Of a stretch of 64,000 nucleotides of DNA, positions 1 through 7,083 are shown one piece after another (within the stretch, counting starts at the first letter, position 1; every line of letters starts with the position of its first letter). Below the pieces are notes generated by a model that saw nothing but the letters and a program-made list of their open reading frames with translations, was not told the origin of the DNA and searched no databases. The DNA comes from Sphingobacterium paludis. Its GTDB lineage: Bacteria > Bacteroidota > Bacteroidia > Sphingobacteriales > Sphingobacteriaceae. The stretch is taken from positions 310,001-374,000 of the forward strand of contig NZ_SNZV01000004.1 in the NCBI RefSeq assembly GCF_004364125.1. The letters run 5' to 3'. The position numbers were made by a program, and so were the translations under genes.

Positions 1-6
1 ATTCTG

Positions 7-14
7 TATCTTTG
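7..14 (+). promoter_or_regulatory. Putative -7 promoter box for hemD
   Basis: TATCTTTG matches the Bacteroidota -7 consensus TAnnTTTG and lies 63 bases before the chosen hemD start. The partner -33 TTG would fall outside the window, so only half of the promoter can be seen. Confidence 0.4.
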
Positions 15-77
15 CGCACTCGAAGTAGCACCGATTTTGATATTGGTTAAAACACTGAGCAATTAAAAAAATTGAAT

Positions 78-845
78 ATGCAAGTAGATGTAGCAAGAGC
101 CAAGAAGGTAAAAAGCATTTTAGTTACGTTGCCAAAACCCGAAAATGATAAGTCTCCATATTTCACATTGGCTGAAAAATACAACCTAAAGCTCGATTTT
201 AGAGGTTTTATCCATGTAGAAGGTGTACCAGCGAAAGATGTCCGCAAGGAGAAGGTAAATTTTGCTGATTTCTCTGCCGTTATCTTTACGAGTAAAAATG
301 CCGTAGACCATTTTTTCCGTGTTTGCGAAGAGATGCGTTACGAGGTATCATCCGAAATGAAGTATTTCTGTATATCGGAAACCATTGCCCTTTATCTTCA
401 AAAATATATTCAATACCGCAAGCGTAAGATCTTCTTTGGCAAACAGACCGCAAAAGATCTTGAAGAGGTGCTGAAAAAGCACAGCAAGGAGAAGTTCTTG
501 TTCCCTTGTTCGGATGTGGCAAATGAAGAAACACAAAAATGGTTGCAGGACAACGGCTACGACTTTACACCGGCCGTTCTTTTTCGTACCGTGATCAGTG
601 ACATCCAAGATCTTGAAAATGTCTTTTATGATGTCATCGTGTTTTTTAGTCCATCTAGCGTGCAATCGCTTTACGAGAATTTTCCAGACTTTAAACAAAA
701 TAATACTCGCGTAGCCGCCTTTGGTGCGACGACACAACAGGAGTTGTTGAAGCATGATCTGATATTAGACATTCCAGCACCTACGCCTGAAGCACCCAGT
801 ATGACTATGGCCGTAGAGCAATACATAAAACAAGTCAATAAATAG
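78..845 (+). CDS. hemD: Uroporphyrinogen-III synthase (HemD-like)
   Basis: Probably closes and isomerises the linear tetrapyrrole hydroxymethylbilane to uroporphyrinogen III in the cytoplasm, the branch step to heme. The protein has 255 residues, normal for HemD. The fold signature is visible as two alternating alpha/beta halves: an early segment 'VIFTSKNAV' (the usual 'viftS.nav' of the first domain) and a later 'DVIVFFSPSSVQSL' with 'VAAFGATTQQEL' (the 'fTS..av..' and 'iG..ta..l' motifs of the family). A TTG codon at 72 is in frame, but the ATG at 78 is the better start. HemD is poorly conserved, so the call rests on these motifs and on length. No other heme gene is adjacent. A strong hairpin terminator follows directly, so the gene ends its transcript here. 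Confidence 0.78.
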   Translation: MQVDVARAKKVKSILVTLPKPENDKSPYFTLAEKYNLKLDFRGFIHVEGVPAKDVRKEKVNFADFSAVIFTSKNAVDHFFRVCEEMRYEVSSEMKYFCISETIALYLQKYIQYRKRKIFFGKQTAKDLEEVLKKHSKEKFLFPCSDVANEETQKWLQDNGYDFTPAVLFRTVISDIQDLENVFYDVIVFFSPSSVQSLYENFPDFKQNNTRVAAFGATTQQELLKHDLILDIPAPTPEAPSMTMAVEQYIKQVNK

Positions 846-864
846 AGTTTCTATAAAGAACGAT

Positions 865-903
865 AAGGAAAGAGAGTTACAGAGGTAGCTCTCTTTCTTG
901 TTG
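865..903 (+). terminator. Rho-independent terminator after hemD
   Basis: A 13-bp stem (868-880 with 885-897, one G-U pair) closes an AGAG loop and is followed by TTGTTGT. It lies 20 bases after the hemD stop. Confidence 0.7.
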
Positions 904-1430
904 TACACAACTTGTCCTCTCGCTGCGTGATACACGTTTCGGCTTCCTACTGCGCATCCTATTATTTAGATAGCGATGAGCCAGAAGATAGTATACCTAC
1001 ATTGTTATCCATTTTTCTTTCCCCGCTCAAGTTTGACGCTAAATATAAAATATTGAAATTTAACCTGTATATTGTCAAGCCAATGGTAGATCGTATTGGC
1101 CTTTGTATGCTGCCGAAACATCGTTGGTCAAGCAGATGAAAGAGGGCTAGTAAATAAATATTTGCCCGCTACAGGATAAAGGCTTTCTATCCAGAAGACT
1201 TATGTTTGACAATGCGCTGCAAAAGCCTATGGGAATGCTTTTTGGATAGGAGTTTGGTCCTGAGCTATCCGTAACATAGGCAAGCTCAGGGAGAGCAATA
1301 CGAGCGTATGGCAAGAGTAAAAAGCCGTGTGAAGCAGCTTATTTAGAAGCATTAAAAATAGTCTTGTATTGTGCTTCCAAAAGAACTTTTTTTTTTTAAG
1401 TTTGTGCGTAGACGATAAGTAAAATAACGA
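904..1430. other. Gene-poor stretch between hemD and the cupin gene
   Basis: I see no supportable gene in this stretch. A 75-codon frame at 912-1139 has no recognisable motif, no A-rich start context and no upstream promoter. Other frames are broken by stops, so this could be decayed coding sequence, but I cannot identify an ancestor. A run of 12 T sits at about 1389-1400, just before the next gene. Confidence 0.4.
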
Positions 1431-2300
1431 GTGAAACTAAAACCAGTAGATAGTATATCAGGAGTTGCTCCGAAAGACTTTGTTAGGGATTATCTCAGCA
1501 AAGGTCAACCCGTCATTATCAAAGATTTTATAAGCAAAGATAGTGCGTGTTGGCAAAAATGGAGTTACGACTATTTCAAGGAAATAGCTGGTAACGAGCA
1601 AGTGGATATATATGGCCGCGAGGAAGAGTCACAAAATCATGCTGCCAGTCCGCCGATAGGTCGCATGAGCTTTGGTGAATACCTTGATAAGATTAGTGCT
1701 GAACCTACCGAACTTCGATTGTTTCTTTTCAATCTTCTGAAGATTCGACCGGAATTAAAAAAAGACGTCATATATAATGACGTGACCGGCGGAAAGGTAT
1801 TACAATGGTTGCCCTACATGTTTTTTGGGGGCGAAGGTTCTGCGACACGCAACCATTTCGATATCGACATGTCGCATGTCTTTATATCGCAATTTCAGGG
1901 CACGAAAAGAATCTGGGTTTTCCCTAATGATCAGTCAGACTTGATGTACAAGTTGCCGTATAATTTCCACAGCATAGCAAACCTCAAAACCAGTGATCCG
2001 GAAAAATATCCGGGGCTAAAATTGTTAGATGGGTATGAGGCTCTTATTCATCCCGGCGATACTTTGTATATGCCTGCGGGCTGGTGGCATTATATACAGT
2101 ACGAAACGGAAGGTTACTCCATTTCGGTTCGAGCGCTTGCCAATTCGCTTAGCGAGAAAATAAAGGGTGCGCGAAATTTGTTTATCACAAGACATTTCGA
2201 TGATACCATGCGTAAGCTTTTTAAGCAGAAATGGTTGGATTATAAGATCGATGTCGCAAAGAAACGAGCGCAGCGCGGCATCCGTAGAAGAAGTTCATAA
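1431..2300 (+). CDS. JmjC/cupin_8-type Fe(II) oxygenase-like protein
   Basis: A 289-residue protein of the cupin-like (JmjC, cupin_8) family. Characterised relatives are 2-oxoglutarate- and iron-dependent hydroxylases of proteins or small molecules. The metal triad is visible: H142 and D144 in 'RNHFDIDMSH' and H220 in 'PAGWWHYI'. An aromatic-rich core ('RIWVFP', 'LYMPAGWW') is typical of the double-stranded beta-helix. The N-terminus has the family opening 'F...YLSKGQPVIIKDFI'. The start is GTG at 1431 and no better ATG lies nearby. The C-terminus is strongly basic (KKRAQRGIRRRSS), which is unusual and could be a ribosome- or nucleic acid-contacting tail. The substrate cannot be told from the sequence. 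The gene stands alone and converges on trpC. Confidence 0.8.
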   Translation: MKLKPVDSISGVAPKDFVRDYLSKGQPVIIKDFISKDSACWQKWSYDYFKEIAGNEQVDIYGREEESQNHAASPPIGRMSFGEYLDKISAEPTELRLFLFNLLKIRPELKKDVIYNDVTGGKVLQWLPYMFFGGEGSATRNHFDIDMSHVFISQFQGTKRIWVFPNDQSDLMYKLPYNFHSIANLKTSDPEKYPGLKLLDGYEALIHPGDTLYMPAGWWHYIQYETEGYSISVRALANSLSEKIKGARNLFITRHFDDTMRKLFKQKWLDYKIDVAKKRAQRGIRRRSS

Positions 2301-2330
2301 AAAAAGGAATCCAATGCGATTCCTTTTTTT
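2299..2330. terminator. Bidirectional hairpin terminator between cupin gene and trpC
   Basis: The stem GGAATC/GATTCC with a CAATGC loop is flanked by A7 and T7, so the hairpin extends to about 12 bp and carries a U-run in both directions. It overlaps the cupin stop codon and could also end the trp operon transcript arriving from the other side. Confidence 0.75.
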
Positions 2331-2411
2331 ATGAATGATAGGGAGAATCGTGTATGGCGTGCGCGATAGGCTTGGCCTGCGCCAACGCATTACGCATTCT
2401 TCGCTTCTCGT

Positions 2412-3197
2412 TTATCCCATCGTTTCCGCAAATTCTTTGATTGCCGCAGCGGGGTCGTTGGTTTTCATAAAGTTCTCACCGATGAGGAAACCGTTAAATC
2501 CTGCCGCTTTCAATGCATTGATGGTGTGAGGATCAGCGATGCCGCTTTCCGATACCTTGATGTAACGATCCGGAATTTTATTGACCAAATCATACGAATG
2601 TTGTAAGTCTACCGTGAAGTCTTTCAAATTTCTATTGTTTACACCAATAGCGTCTACACTTTCAATCAAGTTTTGCTGAAGCTCTTCTTCATGGTGTACT
2701 TCCAATAGGACATTTAATCCGAGCGTTTTGGCATAGTCGGCGAAATCGTTAACCTCTTTGGGCGTCAAACAAGCCGCTATGAGTAAGATGATATCGGCAC
2801 CATAGGCTTTAGCTTCGGCGATCTGGTAGGTATCGACGATAAATTCTTTGCGTAGCAGCGGTATGCTGAGGTGCTGACGCGCGATAACAAGATCGTCCAG
2901 ACTGCCCTGAAAAAAATCGCCATCTGTCAATACAGACACCGCGGACGCACCAGCTTGCTGGTAGCCCCGCACGACCTCTTCTACGCTTGCTTCGCCATTA
3001 ATTAATCCTTTGGATGGTGATGCACGTTTGAATTCGGCAATTATGCCATTCGTTCCTCGCTCGCGCACCGATTCTTTTAAGGAATAACAGGTTCGCGCGA
3101 ACATGGGGTACGACTGTAGTGTCTCGATAGTCACCTTTGCCTTCGCATCGGCTACTTCAAGCTTCTTTTTTTCAACTATAGTGTCAAGAATTGTCAT
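2412..3197 (-). CDS. trpC: Indole-3-glycerol-phosphate synthase
   Basis: Converts 1-(2-carboxyphenylamino)-1-deoxyribulose 5-phosphate to indole-3-glycerol phosphate in tryptophan synthesis. The 261-residue product is full length for a monofunctional TrpC TIM barrel. Visible motifs are 'IIAEFKRASPSKG' (phosphate and substrate site with the catalytic Lys), 'LLRKEFIVDTYQI', 'GVNNRNLKDF' and the C-terminal 'VSESGI' and 'GFLIGENFM' phosphate loops. The reading frame extends 37 codons upstream to 3308, but the family N-terminus begins at MTILDTIVEKK, so the ATG at 3197 is chosen. It lies 131 bases downstream of trpG on the same strand and is the last gene of the operon. trpD, which often sits between trpG and trpC in this phylum, is absent here. 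Confidence 0.95.
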   Translation of the reverse strand: MTILDTIVEKKKLEVADAKAKVTIETLQSYPMFARTCYSLKESVRERGTNGIIAEFKRASPSKGLINGEASVEEVVRGYQQAGASAVSVLTDGDFFQGSLDDLVIARQHLSIPLLRKEFIVDTYQIAEAKAYGADIILLIAACLTPKEVNDFADYAKTLGLNVLLEVHHEEELQQNLIESVDAIGVNNRNLKDFTVDLQHSYDLVNKIPDRYIKVSESGIADPHTINALKAAGFNGFLIGENFMKTNDPAAAIKEFAETMG

Positions 3198-3328
3198 GTT
3201 TAAATTGTGTAGTAAAATACGAGGTTCTCTAAGCGTGCCCAAGAATGTCATAGCAGACGTGAAAATGGGTCGTTTTCCCTCTTCTGCTGTAACGTTTGCG
3301 CAGTGCAACGTAGATAAAAACCATTTTT

Positions 3329-3904
3329 TTATTTTTTTAACCAGTTAGCAATCAGTTTTTTGCCGTTTGTAGTCAAGATAGATTCCGGGTGAAACTGCAT
3401 CCCTCGCACGTCATACTCCGTATGGGCCAGTGCCATAATTACACCGTCGTTGTCCAGCGCTGTTACCTTCAGGCATGCCGGTAAAGAATCTCGTTCTACC
3501 GCCCAAGAATGGTATCGCCCAATGAGGGAGTCTTTCGGAAAGTCTTGAAACAATTTTTCACTGTCGTCTGTAATGACGATGCCTGTAGCTACGCCGTGCA
3601 ATGGCTTCGGCATATTATAAAGCACGCCACCATACACTTCAGCAATGGCCTGCTGACCCAGACATATGCCCAAAATGCTTTTCGATGCTCCATACGTGCG
3701 TATAACGTCTAGTAACAAACCCGCCTCTTCTGGAATTCCGGGACCCGGCGATAGCAAAATTTTGTCATAGCTGGCTACTTCATCCAGTGTGAATTTATCA
3801 TTTCTCAAGACGGTGTAGCTCTGCTGGAGTTCTTGGAGCAAATGCACCAAATTGTAAGTGAACGAATCGTAATTATCAATTACCAATATTTTATTGTTGC
3901 TCAT
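3329..3904 (-). CDS. trpG: Anthranilate synthase component II, glutamine amidotransferase
   Basis: Class I glutamine amidotransferase subunit that releases ammonia from glutamine for TrpE. It has 191 residues, the normal single-domain length. The catalytic triad is complete: Cys81 in 'GICLGQQA', His172 and Glu174 in 'GMQFHPES'. The oxyanion segment 'LSPGPGIPEEAG' and the opening 'VIDNYDSFTYNLVH' are standard. The same fold also serves as PabA for folate synthesis. Because it lies next to trpE behind a Trp-codon leader, its main role should be tryptophan synthesis, but dual use is possible and no separate pabA is in the window. It starts 29 bases after the small ORF that follows trpE. Confidence 0.95.
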   Translation of the reverse strand: MSNNKILVIDNYDSFTYNLVHLLQELQQSYTVLRNDKFTLDEVASYDKILLSPGPGIPEEAGLLLDVIRTYGASKSILGICLGQQAIAEVYGGVLYNMPKPLHGVATGIVITDDSEKLFQDFPKDSLIGRYHSWAVERDSLPACLKVTALDNDGVIMALAHTEYDVRGMQFHPESILTTNGKKLIANWLKK

Positions 3905-3933
3905 GGCAGTGTTTTGTACGTTGTAAGTGATGG

Positions 3934-4155
3934 CTATTGTTGCAAAAATATCTTATTCATGATGTCAATACGCAGCGCATCGCCAGTTTCCTGCATTGAT
4001 AAGCGGTTCTCGGCTGCTTTGTCTTCTTCTAAAGCTTTACATCCCGCGACATACTGCTTGCGTAGCTCCAATAGCTCTTGGATGCGGTTATCAATGCTGT
4101 CGATCGAAAGCTCGAAATGTTGGATGCTTTCGCAATAGGCTAACGGTCTAATCAT
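3934..4155 (-). CDS. Small protein coupled to trpE; AroQ-helix-like, function unknown
   Basis: A 73-residue protein encoded between trpE and trpG. Its start codon overlaps the trpE stop by 4 bases (ATGA), which suggests translational coupling and argues that the frame is real. The middle, 'IDSIDNRIQELLELRKQYV', resembles the first long helix of AroQ chorismate mutases (pattern ID..D..I..LL..R). The leading catalytic Arg of that helix is missing, and the chain stops before the second and third helices are complete. I infer a helical, possibly chorismate-site-related or TrpE-binding protein. No established function can be assigned. It could instead be a remnant of a chorismate mutase. Confidence 0.7.
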   Translation of the reverse strand: MIRPLAYCESIQHFELSIDSIDNRIQELLELRKQYVAGCKALEEDKAAENRLSMQETGDALRIDIMNKIFLQQ

Positions 4156-5555
4156 AACGTTTCAGCGATTTCTAGTGCACGGCGAAGAGCCGCAATTTTG
4201 TTGTTTACTTCTTGAAGTTCTTTTTCTGGGTCGGAGTCGAGTACGATGCCGGCGCCAGCCTGGTAATGCAAGGTATTTTCTTTACTCAAGAACGAACGGA
4301 TCATAATGGCGTGGTTAAAATCTCCGTTGAATCCCATGTAACCCAATGCGCCGGAGTAAAAGGAGCGTTGCAAACCCTCATACCGGTCGATTAGCGTGAG
4401 CGCCATATGCTTAGGCGCACCGGAAAGGGTTCCTGCCGGATACGTATCGCCCACCACATCGAAAGGGTTTGCTTCTGGATTGAGCGTTCCAGACACCTTG
4501 GAAACCAAGTGGATGATATGTGAATAGTATTGCGCCTCTTTGTAAGATTTTACCTGCACATTGGTGCAGTGTCTGCTCAGATCATTGCGTGCAAGATCAA
4601 CCAGCATAACGTGCTCGGCCGACTCTTTCGGGTCATTCTTTAACTCTTCGGCGATCTTTTCATCTTTCTCCATATCGCCGGTACGCTTAAAGGTGCCCGC
4701 TATCGGATAGATCGTAGCCTCTTTTTTCTTGATCGTCAGCTGCGCTTCCGGCGAGGAACCGAAGAGTTTGAAATCGCCATAATCAAAGTAAAATAGGTAA
4801 GGGGATGGGTTTACCGAGCGTAACGCGCGGTAAACATTAAACTCATCGCCGGAAAAGGGGGTTGCAAAGGCTCGTGACGGTACGATCTGAAATACATCGC
4901 CCCGTTGAATATGTTGTTTCATTTTTTCGACGAGCTGTTTAAAGTCATCGTCGGCCATATTGGAAGTCTCGTCACCTACGCGGGAAAACTGATATTCGGG
5001 GAAGTTTTTGTTTTGAATGAGGTATTCCATGCGATCGAGCTCGGAGGGTTCATCTTCCAAAAGATTTTCGAAAATATAGAGTTGGTTTCTGAAATGATCA
5101 ATGGCAATGACATAACGGTAAACATGGTATTGCATGTAAGGAATATTGCGGCCTATAGCAGCTTCTCGTGTTAGTGTAATGTCCTCAAAATGGGCAACAG
5201 CATCGAAAGTGAAATAACCGAACAATCCTGAAGAGAGCACATTTACTTCCGGAAGTTCCGGCTGGGTAAATTGCTGCCGGAAATGAGATACCTCTTCGCG
5301 AAGCTTTATTTGTGACGCTGCTTTATAAATCGGCTCTTTATTCGGATAGGCGATTCGGAGCTGTTCATCGGTCAAAACAATTCCCGCTATAGGATCACAA
5401 CAAATATAGCTGACGTTATTGTATCGGCTATGGTATTCCGAGCTTTCCAGCAAAAGGCTATTCGGGAAGATGTCCCGCATACGCAAATAGATGCTAACCG
5501 GCGTCGTGGTGTCTGCCAGTATCTTTCTATGGTTGGTATTGAGTTTGTATTCCAT
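4152..5555 (-). CDS. trpE: Anthranilate synthase component I
   Basis: Chorismate-utilising subunit that makes anthranilate with TrpG, the first committed step of tryptophan synthesis. At 467 residues it is full length. The feedback site for tryptophan is recognisable in the N-terminal domain as 'LLLESSE', followed by 'YICCDP'. The C-terminal chorismate-binding domain shows 'NPSPYLFYFDYGDF', 'GSSPEAQL', 'YPIAGTFKRTG', 'EHVMLVDLARNDL' and 'GTLSGAPKHMAL'. It is the first structural gene after the trp leader, so readthrough at the attenuator sets its expression. The upstream gap to the terminator hairpin is about 75 bases and holds no other gene. PabB is the alternative for this family, but the LLES motif and the Trp leader favour TrpE. 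Confidence 0.95.
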   Translation of the reverse strand: MEYKLNTNHRKILADTTTPVSIYLRMRDIFPNSLLLESSEYHSRYNNVSYICCDPIAGIVLTDEQLRIAYPNKEPIYKAASQIKLREEVSHFRQQFTQPELPEVNVLSSGLFGYFTFDAVAHFEDITLTREAAIGRNIPYMQYHVYRYVIAIDHFRNQLYIFENLLEDEPSELDRMEYLIQNKNFPEYQFSRVGDETSNMADDDFKQLVEKMKQHIQRGDVFQIVPSRAFATPFSGDEFNVYRALRSVNPSPYLFYFDYGDFKLFGSSPEAQLTIKKKEATIYPIAGTFKRTGDMEKDEKIAEELKNDPKESAEHVMLVDLARNDLSRHCTNVQVKSYKEAQYYSHIIHLVSKVSGTLNPEANPFDVVGDTYPAGTLSGAPKHMALTLIDRYEGLQRSFYSGALGYMGFNGDFNHAIMIRSFLSKENTLHYQAGAGIVLDSDPEKELQEVNNKIAALRRALEIAETL

Positions 5556-5620
5556 ATGGAGCGATCAAAAATAAATGTTTTATCGTTAAAAATGTTGTAG
5601 CGCTGTTTCGCAATCTACCA

Positions 5621-5655
5621 AAATACAAAAAGCCCGACATTTTAAGCGTCGGGCT
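5621..5655 (-). terminator. trp operon attenuator (intrinsic terminator)
   Basis: On the minus strand an 8-bp GC-rich stem AGCCCGAC/GTCGGGCT (5648-5655 with 5631-5638) and a 9-base loop are followed by TTTTGTATTTTGG. It lies between the leader peptide and trpE, 34 bases after the leader stop codon and about 75 bases before trpE, exactly where an attenuator belongs. Confidence 0.85.
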
Positions 5656-5689
5656 GATCTTCACAATAGTTTTGGTTGATTATGAATAT

Positions 5690-5767
5690 TTATACCATAC
5701 CAAATGCTGTCCCCGCGCTATTTGCTTTGGGCCACCACCAATTCGTATGTAATGTTATCGTCTTCAT
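5690..5767 (-). CDS. trpL: trp leader peptide with WWW motif
   Basis: A 25-codon ORF too short for routine calling. It begins MKTITLHTN, continues WWWPKANSAG and ends TAFGMV, so three consecutive TGG codons occupy positions 10-12. A ribosome starved of Trp-tRNA would stall there. Leader bases 5712-5718 (GCGCGGG, in the Ser-Ala-Gly codons just after the Trp run) can pair with 5646-5653 (CCCGACGC, one bulged A), which includes the 5' arm of the attenuator stem. Stalling would therefore favour antitermination, while normal translation to the TAA would mask this segment and allow termination. The ORF and Trp codons are seen directly. The mechanism is inferred from classical trp attenuation. Confidence 0.85.
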   Translation of the reverse strand: MKTITLHTNWWWPKANSAGTAFGMV

Positions 5768-5776
5768 TGTATAGCG

Positions 5777-5805
5777 CAAATTTATCATTATTTTTTGTTT
5801 ATCAA
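5777..5805 (-). promoter_or_regulatory. Promoter of the trp operon
   Basis: On the minus strand TAAATTTG (5777-5784) fits the -7 consensus TAnnTTTG, and TTG at 5803-5805 sits 18 bases upstream as the -33 element. The -7 box ends only 9 bases before the leader-peptide ATG, so the transcript would have an extremely short or absent 5' untranslated region ahead of trpL. Confidence 0.6.
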
Positions 5806-5843
5806 ATTTTTTTTAACAAAAAAACAATAAACGTTACTTAATA

Positions 5844-6521
5844 TTAGTCATTCAATAAATCAGGTCGACGTTCCTTCGTACGTAGCAGCTGCTGCTCATC
5901 CCGCCAGGCTGCAATTTTTCCTTCATGCCCACTGAGTAAAATCTCGGGGACTTTGTGCCCTCGCCAATCAGCGGGCCGTGTGTAAAGCGGCGCATCCAGA
6001 AGACCATCTTGGAAAGAGTCGGACAAAGCGGAAGTCTCATCGGACAGCACACCGGGGATTAACCGGGCTATGGCATCGACAACAATCGCTGCAGGCAGTT
6101 CCCCGCCAGACAAAACATAATCGCCCACGGATATCTCCTTGGTTACATAAATATCCCGGATGCGTTGATCTATTCCTTTATAATGCCCACATAGGATCAT
6201 GATGTGCTGCACGCTGGAAAGTTCGTTGGCCAATTGCTGATTAAGCGTGACGCCATCTGGTGTCATGTAAATGATATCATCATATTGGCGTTCACGTTGT
6301 AGCTTCTCAATACAAGCAGCGAATGGCTCGATCTGCATCACCATCCCAGAACCACCACCATAGGGATAGTCATCAACAGACTTGTGTTTGTTGTTTGCGT
6401 ATTCTCGCAAGTTGTGCACATGGATCTCTACAAGATCTTTCTTTTGTGCCCGTTGCAAGATCGAGTGGGCAAATGGACTTTCCAACAACCCCGGTAATAC
6501 AGTGATAATATCAAAACGCAT
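5844..6521 (-). CDS. trmD: tRNA (guanine-37-N1)-methyltransferase
   Basis: SPOUT-class methyltransferase that modifies G37 next to the anticodon, using S-adenosylmethionine, and so suppresses +1 frameshifting. It has 225 residues, a normal TrmD length. Signature segments are '[10 protein letters not shown]' (substrate loop), '[12 protein letters not shown]' and the trefoil-knot cofactor loop '[14 protein letters not shown]'. The C-terminal RNA-binding part ends in 'KERRPDLL', as usual. The start ATG at 6521 follows a -7-like box so closely that the message may be leaderless. The ribosomal partners that accompany trmD in many bacteria (rpsP, rimM, rplS) are not nearby, which is common in this phylum. 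Confidence 0.96.
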   Translation of the reverse strand: MRFDIITVLPGLLESPFAHSILQRAQKKDLVEIHVHNLREYANNKHKSVDDYPYGGGSGMVMQIEPFAACIEKLQRERQYDDIIYMTPDGVTLNQQLANELSSVQHIMILCGHYKGIDQRIRDIYVTKEISVGDYVLSGGELPAAIVVDAIARLIPGVLSDETSALSDSFQDGLLDAPLYTRPADWRGHKVPEILLSGHEGKIAAWRDEQQLLRTKERRPDLLND

Positions 6522-6525
6522 AGTG

Positions 6526-6533
6526 CAAAGATA
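6526..6533 (-). promoter_or_regulatory. Putative -7 box directly before trmD
   Basis: On the minus strand TATCTTTG ends 4 bases before the trmD ATG. With the usual spacing the transcript would begin at or next to the start codon, giving a leaderless message. No clear TTG at -33 was found. Confidence 0.4.
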
Positions 6534-6944
6534 AGAAGTTAATCATTACCTCGCGTAGGTATTTCACAGGAACGATACCAAGCAAAAGAGGCATCCGACA
6601 GCAGGATTGCAAACTTTCATAATCAGTTGTTTAGCTTATGAAAATGTGTTGATTATCTTTTTTATTTTTATAAATTTCAAAAACGCACACCTAATCTCGA
6701 TAACCGATTGAGGCTTGTTGTTACGTTCATTTTTCGTTGAATTGTAATATTGGTGATACAATATATGACGTTGCATATTCGCTAGATATGTCTTTTGTTT
6801 TATAGTTATTGCTTTAATCCGAATTATATTCTGTTTTTAAAACCTATGCTAAAAGATTTGTTATCAAATAACTTTGTAATTTTTACAATCAAGTGAGACT
6901 CTTATTGGTGTTTTTATTGAAATAACTATTTTTTGTTTCAAAAC

Positions 6945-6975
6945 TTGCAATAACAACTTTATGCCTCTATATTTG
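6945..6975 (+). promoter_or_regulatory. Promoter of susC1
   Basis: TTG at 6945-6947, a 20-base spacer and TATATTTG at 6968-6975 form a full match to the Bacteroidota housekeeping promoter. Transcription should start near 6982, leaving an untranslated leader of about 100 bases before susC1. The rest of the 6522-7083 gap is AT-rich and holds no gene. Confidence 0.75.
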
Positions 6976-6987
6976 CCCTCCGCTTTC

Positions 6988-7003
6988 TTAACATGTTTTA
7001 ACA
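6988..7003 (+). promoter_or_regulatory. TTAACA-N4-TTAACA direct repeat, susC1
   Basis: TTAACATGTTTTAACA: two TTAACA hexamers exactly one helical turn apart (10-bp period), starting 12 bases after the -7 box and therefore near the predicted transcription start. The same element occurs before susC2 and susC3. Its position would suit an operator or a 5'-end RNA signal. Confidence 0.5.
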
Positions 7004-7083
7004 TTTATTTGTTGGGGCATGGTAAATACCTTCTTTTGAGAAGGAGCATCTTGATAAGCAAAATAATTAAACAACAAATTTAT

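Noticed and set aside
912..1139. 75-codon ORF between hemD and the cupin gene
   Set aside because: No promoter, no A-rich start region and no recognisable protein pattern. It may be decayed sequence but cannot be supported as a gene.
3198..3308. Longer N-terminus for trpC
   Set aside because: The 37 added residues do not fit the TrpC family, whose N-terminal helix starts at MTILDTIVEKK.
6961..7083. Longer N-terminus for susC1
   Set aside because: The extra 41 codons cover the direct repeat and the predicted untranslated leader, and the signal peptide begins at the later ATG as in all paralogues.
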